Source of the DNA: Cylicocyclus nassatus
Taxonomy: Eukaryota > Nematoda > Chromadorea > Rhabditida > Strongylidae
Length of the DNA stretch: 64,000 nt
Assembly: GCA_958299035.1 (NCBI GenBank)
Contig: CATQJL010000001.1
Coordinates: 1,116,001-1,180,000 of the forward strand
Direction: 5' to 3'
The notes under the pieces are model-generated. The model saw only the letters and a list, made by a program, of their open reading frames with translations. It searched no databases and was not told where the DNA came from. Both the position numbers and the translations under genes were made by a program. Shown here piece by piece: positions 11,283 to 24,206 of the stretch. Each line of letters starts with the position of its first letter. Positions within the stretch are counted from its first letter, which is position 1.

Positions 11283-12500
11283 TGTACGATATAGCTTTTC
11301 ACCCTAAACAATGAAAGAAATGTTGATTCAACAAATAAATATGATATTCGTGTTTAGCAGGTCAAAGAACCTTGATATGTAAAGACTTGGAGATTTCGTG
11401 GTTCTAACTCCTTAGTCATTGACTGTTGTCCCTAGCAGCCTTGCGTACGGCAACTGTTTCGAAATCAAAAGGCGCCAAATCTCGACTTGGCCCTAAATTC
11501 TATTTCTTTCTTGAATAAGCTGAATAAACCAACCTCTAGCAACAATAAGCACACGATTCCGGATGATTGCGCGTGGTCTAGACTGCTATCAATTTCATTT
11601 TGCCTCAAAACCCCAAAAATACTCAAAATTTACTAGTATCGAAAAATGCCTGGAAATTTTCTAATTCGTTTTCAAAAATCAAGCAACTTTGGTCATTTGT
11701 AGTCCACACTACGCTGTACATATTGCCCAAGTTTGAGTGCGCTACATACAAAGGGAGTTGAGTTATGAAAGCAGTTGCAAAACTTAGTTTCCAGCCTGAT
11801 ATTTTTTTTGAGATTAGATCTGACCACGTTATGCGGCAGACTGGTGAACAAACTAGAGAAGTCGGCTGAATATAATTCTGAATTATCATTAGCTGTCAGC
11901 AGTTCTTTTGGCACTTAACTACTATTTTCTATAGTCTACAGCCCAAATGTAAAAGTTAATCAAAACATGAACAAAGTATTTATTTTTGAAGTTGAGAAAA
12001 AAAACAGAACCATCCAACAACCCAACATATCGAATTTCGCTAAAAGATGCTGTTGATAATGCAAAATTTTACAGCGTATTTTTTTCACAACTTTAAAAGT
12101 TTAATAGAATTCACTTTTACATAGTCTACTCAAAGCTTGTAAGCATACCTGTTGATATGTATTTCATGCGTTATGTGTTTCATAAACTTTGTGTGCGTTG
12201 AACAAGGGAAATGAAAAAAGACTGGTGATTTGCTTTATACTATAAGCCTAATTTTAGCCAGCTCTACAGAGTGAACTTTTGTGAAAGACATTGAAACAAT
12301 GGAGTCATTAGCAGTGAAACGTTGTGCACACTTTTTGGGGGGACCCTGTATAGGCTACTTTGTGGCGATTTACTAAGCAATTATGTTTATCTTTTGCTTA
12401 TAGAACTTTCTAAGAACTGGTTTTTTCTTCCCAAAATAAGACGGCAAAGATCAATTACATATACTATCACTGTTTCGATAACTATCACAATTTCTGAAGG
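11283..12500. other. unassigned DNA
   Basis: No gene, RNA or repeat recognised. Confidence 0.35.
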
Positions 12501-12501
12501 G

Positions 12502-13684
12502 AGGTAGGTCCGAAGGTTCGTGCCGTTTTTTAGACCTATTCTCAAATCATTCAGAATAAAGATAGACAAACATTCCAAAAAATGTTCTACAGAATATCCT
12601 CCTCTTTCCAACAGCCATATTTCTGTTGTGACTGTTTCAACGAGCGCTGAAATTGCCGAAAAGAGAACATTTCTTTACCATGTATTAACTTACGCTAATT
12701 TTCTGAATTTTCATTTTAGGCTTTTGAAGGTGCTTCAATTAACATCTGATAGAGAAAACCTTCTTCAAATTAATGCAGTTTTCTGCATCTCTCTGGCATG
12801 CTTTCTAGTATTACTAAAATACATTTTCTGAAGTGCCCAAATTCTATATTTGGATCATTCTAACTTCGCAATACACCAGAACATTGAACAGTTCAGGTAC
12901 CATTCATGCATCCTTTCCTCCTTTTTCCGATAGCTACAGGCGATTTCCATGGGTATAGCGGGCGTGGCCCTGCAGACATTTTAACACGTTGGAAAACTTG
13001 TTAAACCTCCATTTTCAAGCATTACTTTTTGTACTCTATACTCGGTATCAAAAACTGCCATGCGGATACGCTGGCAAACGTCGGCAGAGCTCCGCCCGCT
13101 ATACTGTGGGAAATAGAGGATACCCTTTCTTCCCAAAACATGCAACTTTTGCAAACACCGCTGTACATCTCAATTTTACATGTGCGCAAAGGTGAGGTCA
13201 AAATTCCAAAATTTCTCCATTTTTATGCCGTAATCGCTCAATCGTTCGTAACCGTAGTGAAAGCAATAACCGAGGTTTTAGAACACTTGGTGCAATTATG
13301 TGTCACACGTTTTTTTTTTCTTCAAAATTCAATGCTCTGATAAAACAATTCAGCAAAATTCTAAAAAAGAAGATGAGGAATTGCAAAAAATGCATTAATT
13401 TGAAAAAGGTGTGACTTATCAGAAGGATAATAGAGCACCTTCAAAAGTCTAAAACGGAAATTCTGAAAATTAGCGAAAGTTGGACATGGTAAAAAAAATG
13501 AAAGATTCTAGTTTTCGGCAATTTCTCAGCGCACGTCGAAATGGTCACAACGTAAACATAGCTGCTGGAAAGGGGAAGAAATTCTGCATCGGAAGTTGTT
13601 TAAAAGATTATCTATCGTCTGCTATCATTTTGAACTATATTTATAACAGGTCTAAAAACGGCACGAACTTTCGAACCCACCTAA
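12502..13684. mobile_element. mariner-type foldback, ~1.18 kb
   Basis: The outer ends are AGGTAGGTCCGAAGGTTCGT (12502) and, at the right, ACGAACTTTCGAACCCACCTAA (last 20 bases to 13684), followed by TA. The arms pair over about 330 bp: the 'TTTTAGGCTTTTGAAGGTGC' block near 12714-12733 returns inverted near 13434-13455, and 'TTCAAATTAATGCA' near 12764 is inverted near 13390. The central spacer (about 12835-13340) is unique and contains no transposase. The left target TA is not preserved. Confidence 0.7.
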
Positions 13685-13686
13685 TA

Positions 13687-14136
13687 TTAATTGGCGCAAA
13701 AATAATGGCCGTTTTGCGAATTCTTACTTTGACGTGCTATAACTTTTTGAAAGATATATTAACATTTATGAATGCGGTAACGATCAACAGAAGCAGCAAA
13801 CCTTCTGCAATACGCACATTTATGCTCACGAACGGGCAGAAAAATATGGACTGAAAAACAAAAAAGGTTCTTCTATTAGAACCTTGTTTTTGACAATTCA
13901 CTTCCCTCAAAGTTTGTTAGTGTGAATGGTGAGTGGCCTATCTTGTAGGTCGCAGGCCAGTAGTACCAAACACAATAAAAACGATTTGGATAAAAAGTTT
14001 GCGAGGAAGAAAAAAACTGAAATTTAAAATTTTCCACTATTTTCAACATTTTTTCAATGTACCGCAAATCCCGAATATAGAAATTTCTAATTTTCTACGT
14101 ACTGAAAAGCTGGTTTTTTTGCAAAAATTGCTAATA
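13687..14136. other. unassigned DNA
   Basis: Nothing recognised. Confidence 0.3.
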
Positions 14137-14450
14137 TTAGGTTGATGCATAATTCTTGCACCAAAATAGGTACAGGCCGCAATAATCCGGGATAACCCTA
14201 TATCTCAAATAGGATTCGACACATTATTAGATAGAGCAAACCTAGCTCTACAAAGAAGTGCTTAAAGTTTTGCAGCAGCTTTGACTCAAGCGAAGATTGA
14301 AGCCAAAAACAAAAAAATCTAAGCGCCCCGAAAAACCAAGAAAACTCTCTATGCAGTTGCTGTATTTTTCTGTCAGCTAGAAATCGAGAAAACGAACTTT
14401 TTCATGTATTTGTCAAACTAGTGCTGAGATGTTCTAGCGCTAACGATTGT
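14137..14450. mobile_element. half of a mariner-type element
   Basis: It begins TTAGGTTGATGCATAATTCT after a TA. It then follows, in diverged form, the left half of the element at 56485-57432: 'GATAGAGCAAACCTAGCTCTACAA', 'AGCCAAAAACAAAA', 'CCCCGAAAAACCAAG' and 'GAAATCGAGAAAACGAA' all occur in order. The right half is missing, so it was truncated or deleted. Confidence 0.6.
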
Positions 14451-15614
14451 AATCAAGTTTTTATAATCATGTTGAAATGACACTATAATTGTTCTATTTG
14501 AATGGTGCCAGAGCGCGAAATTTTGCACAAGAACTTGAAAAAATTGCAAATTCTCAAGAAGAGGTATTGTGTTCTGTAAGGTAAAAAGTAGGGGCGAGGA
14601 TTCAATTAATGGTTTATGTTTCAATCTAACTGCACTAGTTTAAAATGTAGTACCAAGTCAAATATAGCACTTTGAGCCTTACCGGTGGTTTTCCATGCTG
14701 CTAGATTTGCTCGCTGTGATCGATCCTGAACATAGAATGTTGTAAAAAGTTCAACAATTCCAGTGCAACAACTCACATGCTTATGCTTTGCAGAGGAAAG
14801 GGATAGAAGACATGTTATCAAAAGAAAAGCTGGCGAAACCATTTGGCTGAAATCTCTAAACGCCATGTCAGTGATCAATTATGGTGTAACAGAGTAAATG
14901 ACGGGTTCTCAGCTCATTAATTCTCTCGCGAACAATTGTTGATTTTCAAACTGGTGCTCACTATCAAAGGAATCTCAGATGCGGAAGAAAGATTGTTGAT
15001 GCGAGAAATTTTGTCTAAGAATAACTGACGTAAATTACACTACGTCACGTTGATGGGAATGCCTGATGAGATAATGAATGGTTCTATTAGACTATTCAAG
15101 AAAGGAGTGAAAAAAAAACTGCTTGAGAAGAATTCAAGACAGTGCTCAGCTTACGTTAAAGCTCCTCACATCATTCAAGGCAGTAGTAATTAAGGGTCAA
15201 ATAGTCGAGAATATGGCAAATTTCAAGTCACGTATGCATTATTTTCTGTTTAACCCAAAAAGGAAATTGCTACTACAGTGATCAAAACGACGATTTATAA
15301 CATAATAAGATAGTGCAATGAAGTTGATCCCAAAGGTTTCGCATATGAACCGAGTAGAAAAGCTAGTTTTTAATGCTTTCACTTAAAATACGAAGTTCTT
15401 GAATATCACATAACATCTTAATGGTACAGACATTTTTGTGAAAGTTAGTCTAGCACTCAGTGTGATATGCGCAGGAATATGCTGGGACGCCAACAGTAAG
15501 CAGTAAGTGGCGGTAAAACATTGTAATGAGACCACGCCTTCTCCAAGTTCAAGATACTCCCAAGTTGTAGGTATCAAGCCAAATACGCTGCCCGCTTTTT
15601 TACGAACTGTTACC
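14451..15614. other. unassigned DNA
   Basis: No gene or repeat recognised. Confidence 0.3.
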
Positions 15615-15618
15615 TTAA

Positions 15619-15745
15619 AGGCAGCGTCCACCAGACTGGGCGGTACCTGGCTTTGGTAGTAATTATAGTAAACCCCCTAAGTAAGCGACGACAGAGGTTT
15701 GCAGCGCGAAAGGGGGTCTACGAAGTCTACAAATCCCCCAGTCTA
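15619..15745. mobile_element. internally deleted TTAA-type MITE
   Basis: TTAA (15615-15618) is followed by AGGCAGCGTCCACCAGACTG, almost identical to the left end of the complete element at 59140-59531. 'AGACCCCC'-like, 'AAGGGGGTCTAC' and 'CCCCCAGTCT' blocks follow, but the terminal CTGCCTTTAA is absent. This is a truncated copy. Confidence 0.7.
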
Positions 15746-16497
15746 ACGAGAAGCCTATTAACGAGCTCAGAAAAAGTCTTTGTTATCTAGGGAAAAATAA
15801 TAAGCTGTTGTCGATCGAATATAGCCTCAACACTCGAAAAAAACTACTTCTCGCGAATATATGAGAAAATGTTGACTACTAAGCTTATCTTATAAATGCA
15901 TAAAGGCAGCTCCTCCCTGAAATTTGAGCGAGTCGAATTTTACAAGCGTTTCAGATCTAGTATAATAAACAATGTTTTCTCAGACACGTATAAAAACAAC
16001 AACGTTCGCTTCGAAAAGTTCTGCGGGAGCGACAGACAAATTATGTCCCTTTACCATAGCTTGCACTGAAGTTGAAGAAGTAATGAAGGACCGCATAAAC
16101 AAAATGCCGCACTTATCTTCATCCATTTCATGCACCTCAAAGAAAAGTTTAGAAGCGAAAGTTGTCTTTACTTTTTGAGCAAATGAAATGGAAGAAGAGG
16201 ATGAGCATACATTAAGGTATACTTGAAAGCGACAATTGCTCTTTAAAAAGATTAAGCGCATCCGAGCTTAAAGGTGTAAATTAAACATTTGCAACCCAAA
16301 CAAAACAGATTTCACCAGAGAATTCAAATTCTAATAGCAAAGCCAAGCTTCCATACTACCAAATAATAACGGCAATAAATACGGTGATGGTAAGATGCAG
16401 ACTGCAAATGAGAGCAAGAGAAGAGAGCGTGGAGTACGAGAAGGCGTGTTGGATGCTGGCACACATCTTCTGTCTTTTAAAGGCGGTGTTTTTATTT
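15746..16497. other. unassigned DNA
   Basis: Nothing recognised. A run near 16020-16180 is open on both strands but has no domain features. Confidence 0.3.
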
Positions 16498-16725
16498 ACC
16501 AGCATATTATGAACACCGTAATGTAGGCTACGAATGCAGCCATTTTTTGCAGAATTACGCTGTCACATGTAAGGTTACGGTAAGTTTACGTACAAGGGTA
16601 AGTAAAATCTTCAGTTTGCCTCATCGCTAAAACTTGTTTTAAGGGTTGTCTATATAACATACTGGCTACAAATGATAATCCGCATAAAATGAGCTCTTTC
16701 GTAAGGTCAAGGTATGATTTCTGAT
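16498..16725 (+). repeat. dispersed repeat, copy 2 (pairs with 11040-11282)
   Basis: The same ordered blocks as the first copy are seen ('AATGTAGGCTACGAATGCAGCC', first 20 bases; 'GGTTACGGTAA'; 'GTAAGGTCA'). Divergence is high. Confidence 0.45.
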
Positions 16726-17505
16726 CTTAACAAGGATTAATACCTAGATTTTCAACAGATTTTGATATGCTCAAATTTTTTTTCTGTGAGGCTATTAAGA
16801 GCAGAAGTCAAAAGGTTTGTGCACATTCTATATAATGACCTGTAGTAACGCTTTAGCATTCTTGTTTAGTTGAGGCAAACCTATAACGTTATAGGTCTAC
16901 AATTTAGCGTTCGAGCTAATATGGATGCATATTGCTTAGTAGGTGTGCGTGTCATCGAGGAAACAATTTAGTCGAGTGAATGAAAGAGCTGCCATCGTTA
17001 ATGTGGCCATGATTCAGAGATGGCTGGTGATATAATCTTTGTTATATTGCCCGAAATTTTTTATAGCTGCCACTATCGAAAAATCAATGATGACCGCTAC
17101 AAAATTCGCCGGACAAACGCAGACATTAAACGAAAAAAAAAACGAAATTACGATGATTTAACGTGAATTTCTGCAGAGAAAATAGTTGTTGGAACTAGGC
17201 TGCTGCATAGGTTCTGTCCGATTATTTTGTTTTATGTTAAAAGCAGCTGTTCTAAAAGAATTTCACCTCTAGGTTCTTGCGAGAAATCTCCACAACACGG
17301 CTTTCAAAACAAGTCCTTTTGTTGGTTGTGGAATAGGGGTGTAACAATCTAGTATATACACAAGTTGTTTATGGGGAAAACGCCTTGCTAGCAAACTTGT
17401 TGTCAAATTTAATTTTGTTGTATAAATGTTTTGGATACTATAACTTCCTGCAAATAGAAGTACGATGAGTTCAAAGTTGGAAGTGCTAGAGTAAGGCAAG
17501 AGCAA
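16726..17505. other. unassigned DNA
   Basis: Nothing recognised. A poly-C tract of about ten bases follows at 17510-17520. Confidence 0.3.
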
Positions 17506-17645
17506 TAAGCCCCCCCCCCCACCAATTACTTCTCACCGATTGCGTCAATTGTAAAAGTTTCAAGATTAGTAAACAGGCATGTACACATATACTAAAGCGA
17601 GGTTAAAAGGCGGCTTTGTTTTTGCTCGGCCAAAAAATTTGTCGG

Positions 17646-17673
17646 CACCAAAGATCCTATGGGATCTTTGGTG
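17646..17673. repeat. perfect 12-bp-stem hairpin
   Basis: CACCAAAGATCC, a 4-base loop TATG, then GGATCTTTGGTG. No T-run follows on either strand, so it does not look like a terminator. It may be a short snap-back duplication. Confidence 0.85.
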
Positions 17674-18006
17674 TCTTTGGTCCTATATATCTTTTGAGTT
17701 ATAAAATAATCTACGAAAATTTTTCTACCTACTCATGGACTAATATACCCGTCCGTTCTCGTTCTCGCATTGCCATGTCGAAAAAGACAGATTTGAAGAG
17801 AAACGCTGCGAAGTTTTCGAATTCTTGCTTTTTCTTACAAAGACAGGCTATTAAACAGTGTTACTAGACAGGGTTTTTTGTAAATCTTGAAATTTTTTTG
17901 ATAGCAAAGGAAATGTTCAGCACATAGAAACTAAGATCATGGAAAAAAGTTGGCTTTGAAAGAAGCTATGACATTTTGAATCCTAATATTCAACTGGGAC
18001 AGAACT
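17674..18006. other. unassigned DNA
   Basis: Nothing recognised. Confidence 0.3.
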
Positions 18007-18008
18007 TA

Positions 18009-18945
18009 CAGGGCGCCAGAATTATTTGCGCGTGTATTCTGCAACGCAAACTTGTGCAAGACGAGATCAGCGATCGGCAAAAATTTATTTCTTTTTCAGT
18101 AACGTTTTAATTTTAAGAGGGTTTAGCATAAATTGGAATTTCTAAACGTGGCTTGAGAAAAATCACAAAATATCTTACTGATTGAGTTGCGCGCAACACG
18201 CAGGTATTTTTTCAGAGAATCTTCTGCTTCTTTGTAGAAAAATGCTCCTGTGATGCAAGGAACGAATCACATGATAGAGCAAGTTTTCGGCTGCAACATA
18301 CTATAAGCGCAAAATCAAGGATGGTCTGACAAGAAAACTATCGACGTTTAAACAAAGTCATGTGTTTGCTACATGTTCAAAAACTGCACATTTTAGGGGT
18401 GCGAATGAGCGAAAGAAAAGCAGAAATTGACTCCAAATTAGGTTGGAATTCAATTTCATTAGTGGAAAAGAACTGAATATTTATTAGAAGCTTTGTGAAA
18501 CACTATAACATTGAATCCGGTGACAGGCACGTTTCTGTAGCTTACAAATGTGATTTGAAAACAAAAGGCCACTGACACGCGGGTGGCACTTGCGTACTTT
18601 TTGTTGCCATTTTTGGAAGAATAATTGTTGGCAAACGCAAGTACTACGATTTGATAGCGCAAAGCCTCCTCTACATTCTAGACATAAAATCCCTTGAAAA
18701 TGTCTCAAAATTTCAGTGAGGGAATAAATTATAACTATCGAAAATTAGGTTTTTGCGCCTATTAAAATTAGTTCGACAATTTCATTATTTGCACAAAGGT
18801 ACGGCAATCATCTTGGACTCATAAAGCGCTGTTTTGTACAGGATGATTGCAGCATTCTACCACATATATTCTGAAATCAAAACTATGAGTAGTTTTTTTT
18901 GCAGCGCTCATGCAAAGTTAAAGCAAATACTTTTGGCGCACCCTA
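18009..18945. mobile_element. candidate Tc1/mariner-type element, 937 bp
   Basis: The left end CAGGGCGCCAGAATTATTTG follows TA (18007-18008). The right end, read inverted, is TAGGGTGCGCCAAAAGTATT and is followed by TA (18946-18947). Similarity is confined to about 25 bases. No transposase frame is visible and the internal arms do not pair well. It may instead be two unrelated ends. Confidence 0.45.
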
Positions 18946-18947
18946 TA

Positions 18948-20528
18948 TGTAGCAACCTGATGCAACATTCTATTGTGCATGATCCAAAATGAAGCATCTT
19001 CTGCAAAAAAAATGTAAGAAATCTTTCTTTTACTGCTGCGATCAGCTGTTATCGGTTCTGTCTATCCGTAGACCACCCAAGTTGTAAAGCTTTGAGCAAT
19101 GGAGTCCGTAGTGCTACCTCAACTACCGTTTTCCGCAAGTTACTCACGTGCAACTTACGGGACTTCTTTCCAACTTTCCACCTTAACAACACTATCTACG
19201 GCAATTGACCATCCGACCCATTACCTTCCGGCGGCACGGCGGTGCTCTTAAAAGTCACCTAAACCGGCCGGTCGACTGCCACTTTGGGTGGCCTTTCTGA
19301 AGCATGGGAGATTTGCGGTCGTCATTTCAACTGTGCAATAAGGACTTCAGCGGCGGCACGATATCAAAAATGAGAGCACAAAATTTCTAAGTAGAAAAGT
19401 TGTAGGGGAAGTTGTAATGTGTGTCAACCTAATATATTCGTTTTGACATGTGACAGTTCAAAACAATTTACTTGTAAACGTGAGCTTGCATTCTTACGAA
19501 TGCATGGAAGACTAGGAAGCAGACATAAGAGCTTGACAGCAGCAGGAAATCTTCGCATTATGTGGGAAGTACGAGTAGTACAAGTTATGCTGGTTAGTCA
19601 CTATGATAAAAAAAATCATAAAAGAGCTGTTAGAAAGGTCGGCTTAGAAATTTTTTCAAGTTTTACGGGGATTTGGAATTGAGAAAAGCCAAAAACAGGT
19701 GCCAAATGTGAATAACAAAGCCTAAGCCAGTTTTTACTTTTGTACTTTTACTTTTGTACGTTTTAACTTTAGTTATGACTCTGCAGGTAGATCAAAGATG
19801 TAGAGTTTGGAGGTATGACATTTGGCATTGCAAAACAAGGTAGGTTACGGGATTGCAAATATCCTCTTCCTTTACATTTCATTTCCACTGTGCTCTTCCT
19901 ATACTCCCTGCGCAACCATAAAATATTGTAAGCACTTTTTCCACCCCTCTTATGCGTAGCCTTAACTCGAACCAGTCTCCCATTAAGTCACCGCATCCTC
20001 CTGACCGAAAGACTGAATTGAGCTTCACCATTCCTGTTTAAATATTGATAAGGTTACTTTTTTGAATGTAAGTCAATAGATCTGTAACTGAATGGAACAT
20101 GCGGAAAAACGCAACAAAAACACATCCACTTGACTCGATACAGCGCTGTTGCAGCTTTGCAACACATTGTGAGAGTTCTTGAGGGAGCGTAGGATAGGAT
20201 TTACACAGTCAGAAGTATAGCAGCGGGATGAGACTTTCGCTTCTGCTAATTAACATTTTGGTCTTGTAGCTGGGCCACTGACACTGTAATCTGGGTAAGA
20301 TCGGCATCCCACTTGGTGGACATCTGATCCCCCGCTAACTACGGTGCGCATTAACCTTTGCCTCAGTAGGAGCTCTCATGATTCAGTACCTATATTTGGA
20401 TAATAAGGAGACTATCTTGCAATCTTTAACCCACCAGCAAATGATGGAACTGATTGATGAAAGTGATACAAGAGCAAGGACCTGTTATCAATAAAATTTG
20501 CAGAAGTCTTGAATGTGTCGACCTACTT
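18948..20528. other. unassigned DNA
   Basis: No gene, RNA or repeat recognised over about 1.6 kb. Confidence 0.3.
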
Positions 20529-21720
20529 GAAGCTAACTAGGGAATGGTTAGAAGTCGAAGTGGCCAATTCAAACAAGCTGTACACCATTCAATGCAGCAT
20601 AGAACGCTGACTCGTAATCTGTCTCCATATATGCAGAGAACGCCTTTGTAGGCAAGTTATGAGCATTTTACTACGAGAAAATCGTGCATAAAAATGCGAA
20701 TCAAGTTCATTGCCCGTTTGTTTCACCTTTGAATGTGAGCCATTTGAAGTAATCTTAGGTTGGCTAATAAATAAGTTCGTTTTGACATGCAAATTCAAAG
20801 CTTCAAAACAATTCAGGTAACAGCTCTTCAGCTAAGATATTTCGTGAGAAGATAGCCCTAAACCTCTACTCAAAAATATCAAATAGACAGAATTTCATGT
20901 TACCAAAAAATGACAGTTATAGCCTTATATGGTCAGACTTCTAAAAAATCGCTTTTTTGACTTTCCAGCTTTCGTTTTCAGCTTGCAATGAGTACACAGG
21001 CGAGTAATTGAGTGGCTGGATACATACAGCTTTTGGCTAGGTGGCGAACCACAATAGAGTTTGTGACCTGCTGTTTCCGAATTTTTGCAGTCAAAATTGT
21101 GAAAATTCCCAGGTATTTGCGCGTGAAGGTCAAATTTTGGGCATTCCAGATAACTCGAATTTGGCCATCTATGGCCATGCAATTGGTTGGAAATTCAAAA
21201 ATTTGTTGTGTGGGTAGCGAATCTACACTTTACACCTGACTTCAGTTCGTTTTTCGGAGCGTGATTTTTCGAAAATTTGAGGAAAAAATCCGACCAATTT
21301 TCTTTCCTTTACCATTTCATTTTCAGAAAAATTATTTTTGAGAAAAAAAGAGTTAACTATCCGATTCTCCTTGATCTGCTCTTTCCGATGGTACCACATG
21401 TACACACAAAAACTGATTTGTGACAATTCTGCAAACTGCTAAAAACGACCGAACTTATTTTTTAGCCAACCTAATAGCTAAAAATTTTGGTTAAACATTA
21501 AGCCGAACATGACGCTATATGGCCAAATTGGCCCTTTACCTGCACGATTTCTTTGCAGAATGATGGCCTTTAATGGCTTATAACTCCATCCACAAAAGTG
21601 TTCTGCAAATAAGCAAGACGGATTTTGAACCAGCGTTTCATGCCGCATCTAACGTTGTGCAGCTCGCTTGGATTGGCCACTTCGAATACTGACCATTCCC
21701 TTGTAAGTCAAAAACTAAAT
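20529..21720. mobile_element. TIR element, family 'ACAAGGGAATGG', with nested mariner
   Basis: The left part (20529-20754) starts with GAAGCTAACTAGGGAATGGT, then GTCGAAGTGGCC and 'CATTCAATGCAGC'. The right part (21475-21720) ends GGCCACTTCGAATACTGACC and ATTCCCTTGTAAGTC, its inverted counterpart. The mariner at 20755-21474 interrupts the middle. Other copies are at 50173-51746 and 59905-60117, with a fragment near 790-940. No transposase is present. The target duplication is unresolved. Confidence 0.75.
20755..21474. mobile_element. mariner-type MITE nested in TIR element, 720 bp
   Basis: The ends TTAGGTTGGCTAATAAATAA and TTATTTTTTAGCCAACCTAA are inverted repeats. TA follows on the right (21475-21476); the left flank is TC, so that side of the duplication has mutated. 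No transposase frame survives. Its position inside the host TIR element shows it arrived later. Confidence 0.8.
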
Positions 21721-22016
21721 TGACACTGCTTGCTGATTGCTCCAAAAACCAAGAGTTAACATAGGTCTGGACTTAATTTCCATCATTATGTAGCGTAAAG
21801 AATTCTGAGCGAGAGAGAGCGCATTTGAACGATTCACAAAAGACGAGTGCACTTTGCTGACGGGGAGAGGATACTTGGTGGCCATGTGTCGTCATCGATA
21901 AGAAAAACAAGCCATAATGCAACAGTTTGCTAGTGACAGTATTTTCTTCCTTTCAATTTTACTTTAGCGAAACCACTGCGCGGGCAAGTGATTCAGAAAC
22001 CAGCTGCGCCAGTTGG

Positions 22017-23871
22017 GGGTGCGTAGCAGGTGGTACCCGGGCAGCCGACTGCTGCCGCAGCTAGCCGCCAGGGATGGCGTCAGCGCAGCCGCATATGGTG
22101 GAATAATTACGCTAACCGTCTAAAACTTTCCGCCGAAAAATTTCCTCGCCCCTTGTCGCGCTAAGGTGCGATATCAGTCTCAGGGACAGGGCGACATTAT
22201 CAATCTTATATATCAATATCCATATCATTTTAAACAGCAGAAATTTCAGTTTATTGAGGGCCATGCAAACATTTACATAACTATATACAAGCGACGAATC
22301 TCCAAAAATTGGCAGACGTTTACAATTACAAAATTCAATAGAGGGAAATTAGTTTTCTCTCTTACAAATCTGACATCGTAATATTGGGTTGGCCCGAAAA
22401 TTCTGTCGCACCATTTTCGAAATTCATAACTTCTAGTTTTTACAACCGATTTGACTATGCCGACTGCTTCTATTTTTGTGTGAAAGAGTATGTCATGCAC
22501 TTTAATGACACCTTATCTGCTTACTATGATCATCTATTGCATAGATAGGAGCGATAGAAGAAAATTAGGTCAGGATTCGAATTTTCTGTGTAGGATCATA
22601 AAAAGTTGGAATGCTATAAAAATCGGAGCAATCGGTATTGAAGGTTCTGTTACCTGCTCTTTCTAACTGTGCAAAGTTTTTGATGATTGAACATCTCCAT
22701 AAAAATTATGATTTTCGAGCAAGCAATACAAAAAGGCAATCTTGATTTATTTTGGTATTTCAAAAAAAATAACATTTGATAGAAACGTCCAATCAGCACA
22801 AGCTCTGCACAGTTAGAAAAATCAGGTGATAGAACCTATAATGCCGACTGCTCGGACGACACCATTCCTCAAAATCTGTCACAGCATTTATTATACGTTC
22901 GCGATGCAAAAAAATGCACACCATTGGGGTCGCGCATTTGGGTAGCTTGTGAATGAGCTTGGGTGGAGGGCTATATGTCGCCGAATTTGGAAGATTCCCG
23001 CGCGGATTCCCTGCAGGAACGCATGCCCGCGCATGTACAAGGGTGCGTATTTGTCGCAAATGACCGCGCGGACCGCCCTTTTTCGGCGACATATAGTCCT
23101 CTACCCAATGAGCTTCTTCTGCTACCACAACCTTTTTGTTCAAAATTGGCCAATACTTTCTTCCTCGCTTCCGGTGTTCTCCGTGAAGACCTTAGAATTT
23201 GAAAAGCGGTGTCGTTGAAATGATTAATAGAGGTGGTTCTTTTTAATTTTGGATCGTTTCTATATTTTGGCAACTCTAGAAAATTGCTCAAAAAATAGAA
23301 GTATAGTCAAGTAAAAAAAATCGGTAAGCTTCAAAAGCTACACGGTTAGCTTTGCTCTTATGACGTAGAGGTATAAAGTTGTGAATTAGAAGACATGGAT
23401 CTTTATCGAACAAGTTCTCAAATATCTAAAAAAAATGGTTTTTGATTTTTGTTATTTTTGGTTTAGAACTTTAAAAAAAATATTTTTGGTAAATAAACAC
23501 ACTTTTTGGGTTTTGAATTATTTCAGCTTCTGATCATTTTAAGAAGTTGAATTTCTGACCGATTTCCTCTAAGAAAACTTTACTCTGTTTAAATCCCTTC
23601 GTTTGCTTTTTATCAATAAAAGGAATTTTTGCTTTCAAAATGATACAGATATAATACATACATGATACAGACAATATATAAGATTGATAGAATCGCGGTG
23701 TTCCTGAGGCTGATATCGCACCTCAGCGAGACGAGGTGCGAGGAAAGCTCTCGACGGAGAGTTTTAATCGGATAGCGTAATTATCCTACCATATGCGGCT
23801 GCGCTGACGCCAGCTCTGGCGGCTGGCTATCGCAGCAGTCAGCTGCTCGTGTACCAGTTGCACGCCTCCCT
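22017..23871. mobile_element. TIR element with 8-bp target duplication (hAT-like?)
   Basis: The flanks are exact 8-bp duplicates, CCAGTTGG at 22009-22016 and 23872-23879. The left end GGGTGCGTAGCAGGTGGTAC pairs with the inverted right end GGGAGGCGTGCAACTGGTAC. Pairing continues through 'CAGCCGACTGCTGC', 'GCGTCAGCGCAGCCGCATAT' and a 'GAGGTGCGATATCAG' block some 150 bases in. The middle is AT-rich and has further insertions: a mariner-like end at 22384 ('TTGGGTTGGCCCGAAAATTC') and an inverted pair around 22960-23110 ('CTATATGTCGCCGAA'/'TTCGGCGACATATAG'). A second copy lies at 56430-58620. An 8-bp duplication suits the hAT superfamily; the termini do not look canonical. Confidence 0.85.
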
Positions 23872-23879
23872 CCAGTTGG

Positions 23880-24204
23880 TTTTGAAATGCGTTAAAAGGA
23901 GGGATCTAACTGAAGAGTTGCGAGTCAGACGGCCTGTGGATCCGCGATAAGTCTGACATTTTTCAATCGCCTTTCATTTTTTTTACAAGAAGTCAAAATT
24001 CCACAAGTTATCGTTTGATTTAATTTACTGTTAACACTCATAAGTTCCATTCATCTTGTTAGCGAGTTTGTTTGTTTATGTTTGTTTCGTATATTGTATA
24101 TATTTTGTAAGAAGCAAAGTTTAATTACCCAAGTTTGTGTGTGTGGTGGAAGTTAGTTTTTTGTGGTATTCTCGAGTGGTATTAGGAAATTATAGTCCTG
24201 ACTA
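23880..24204. other. unassigned DNA
   Basis: Nothing recognised. Confidence 0.3.
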
Positions 24205-24206
24205 TA

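Noticed and set aside
13029..13340. Frame containing 'HADTLANVG', like an RNase H 'N..AD.LA' motif
   Set aside because: It is a single short motif within the spacer of a foldback element, with no other RNase H residues.
17646..17673. 12-bp hairpin as a transcription terminator
   Set aside because: This is a eukaryotic context, there is no T-run after the stem and no gene upstream.
22384..22500. Complete mariner element beginning TTGGGTTGGCCCGAAAATTC
   Set aside because: No matching inverted right end found downstream; at most a truncated end inside the 22017-23871 element.
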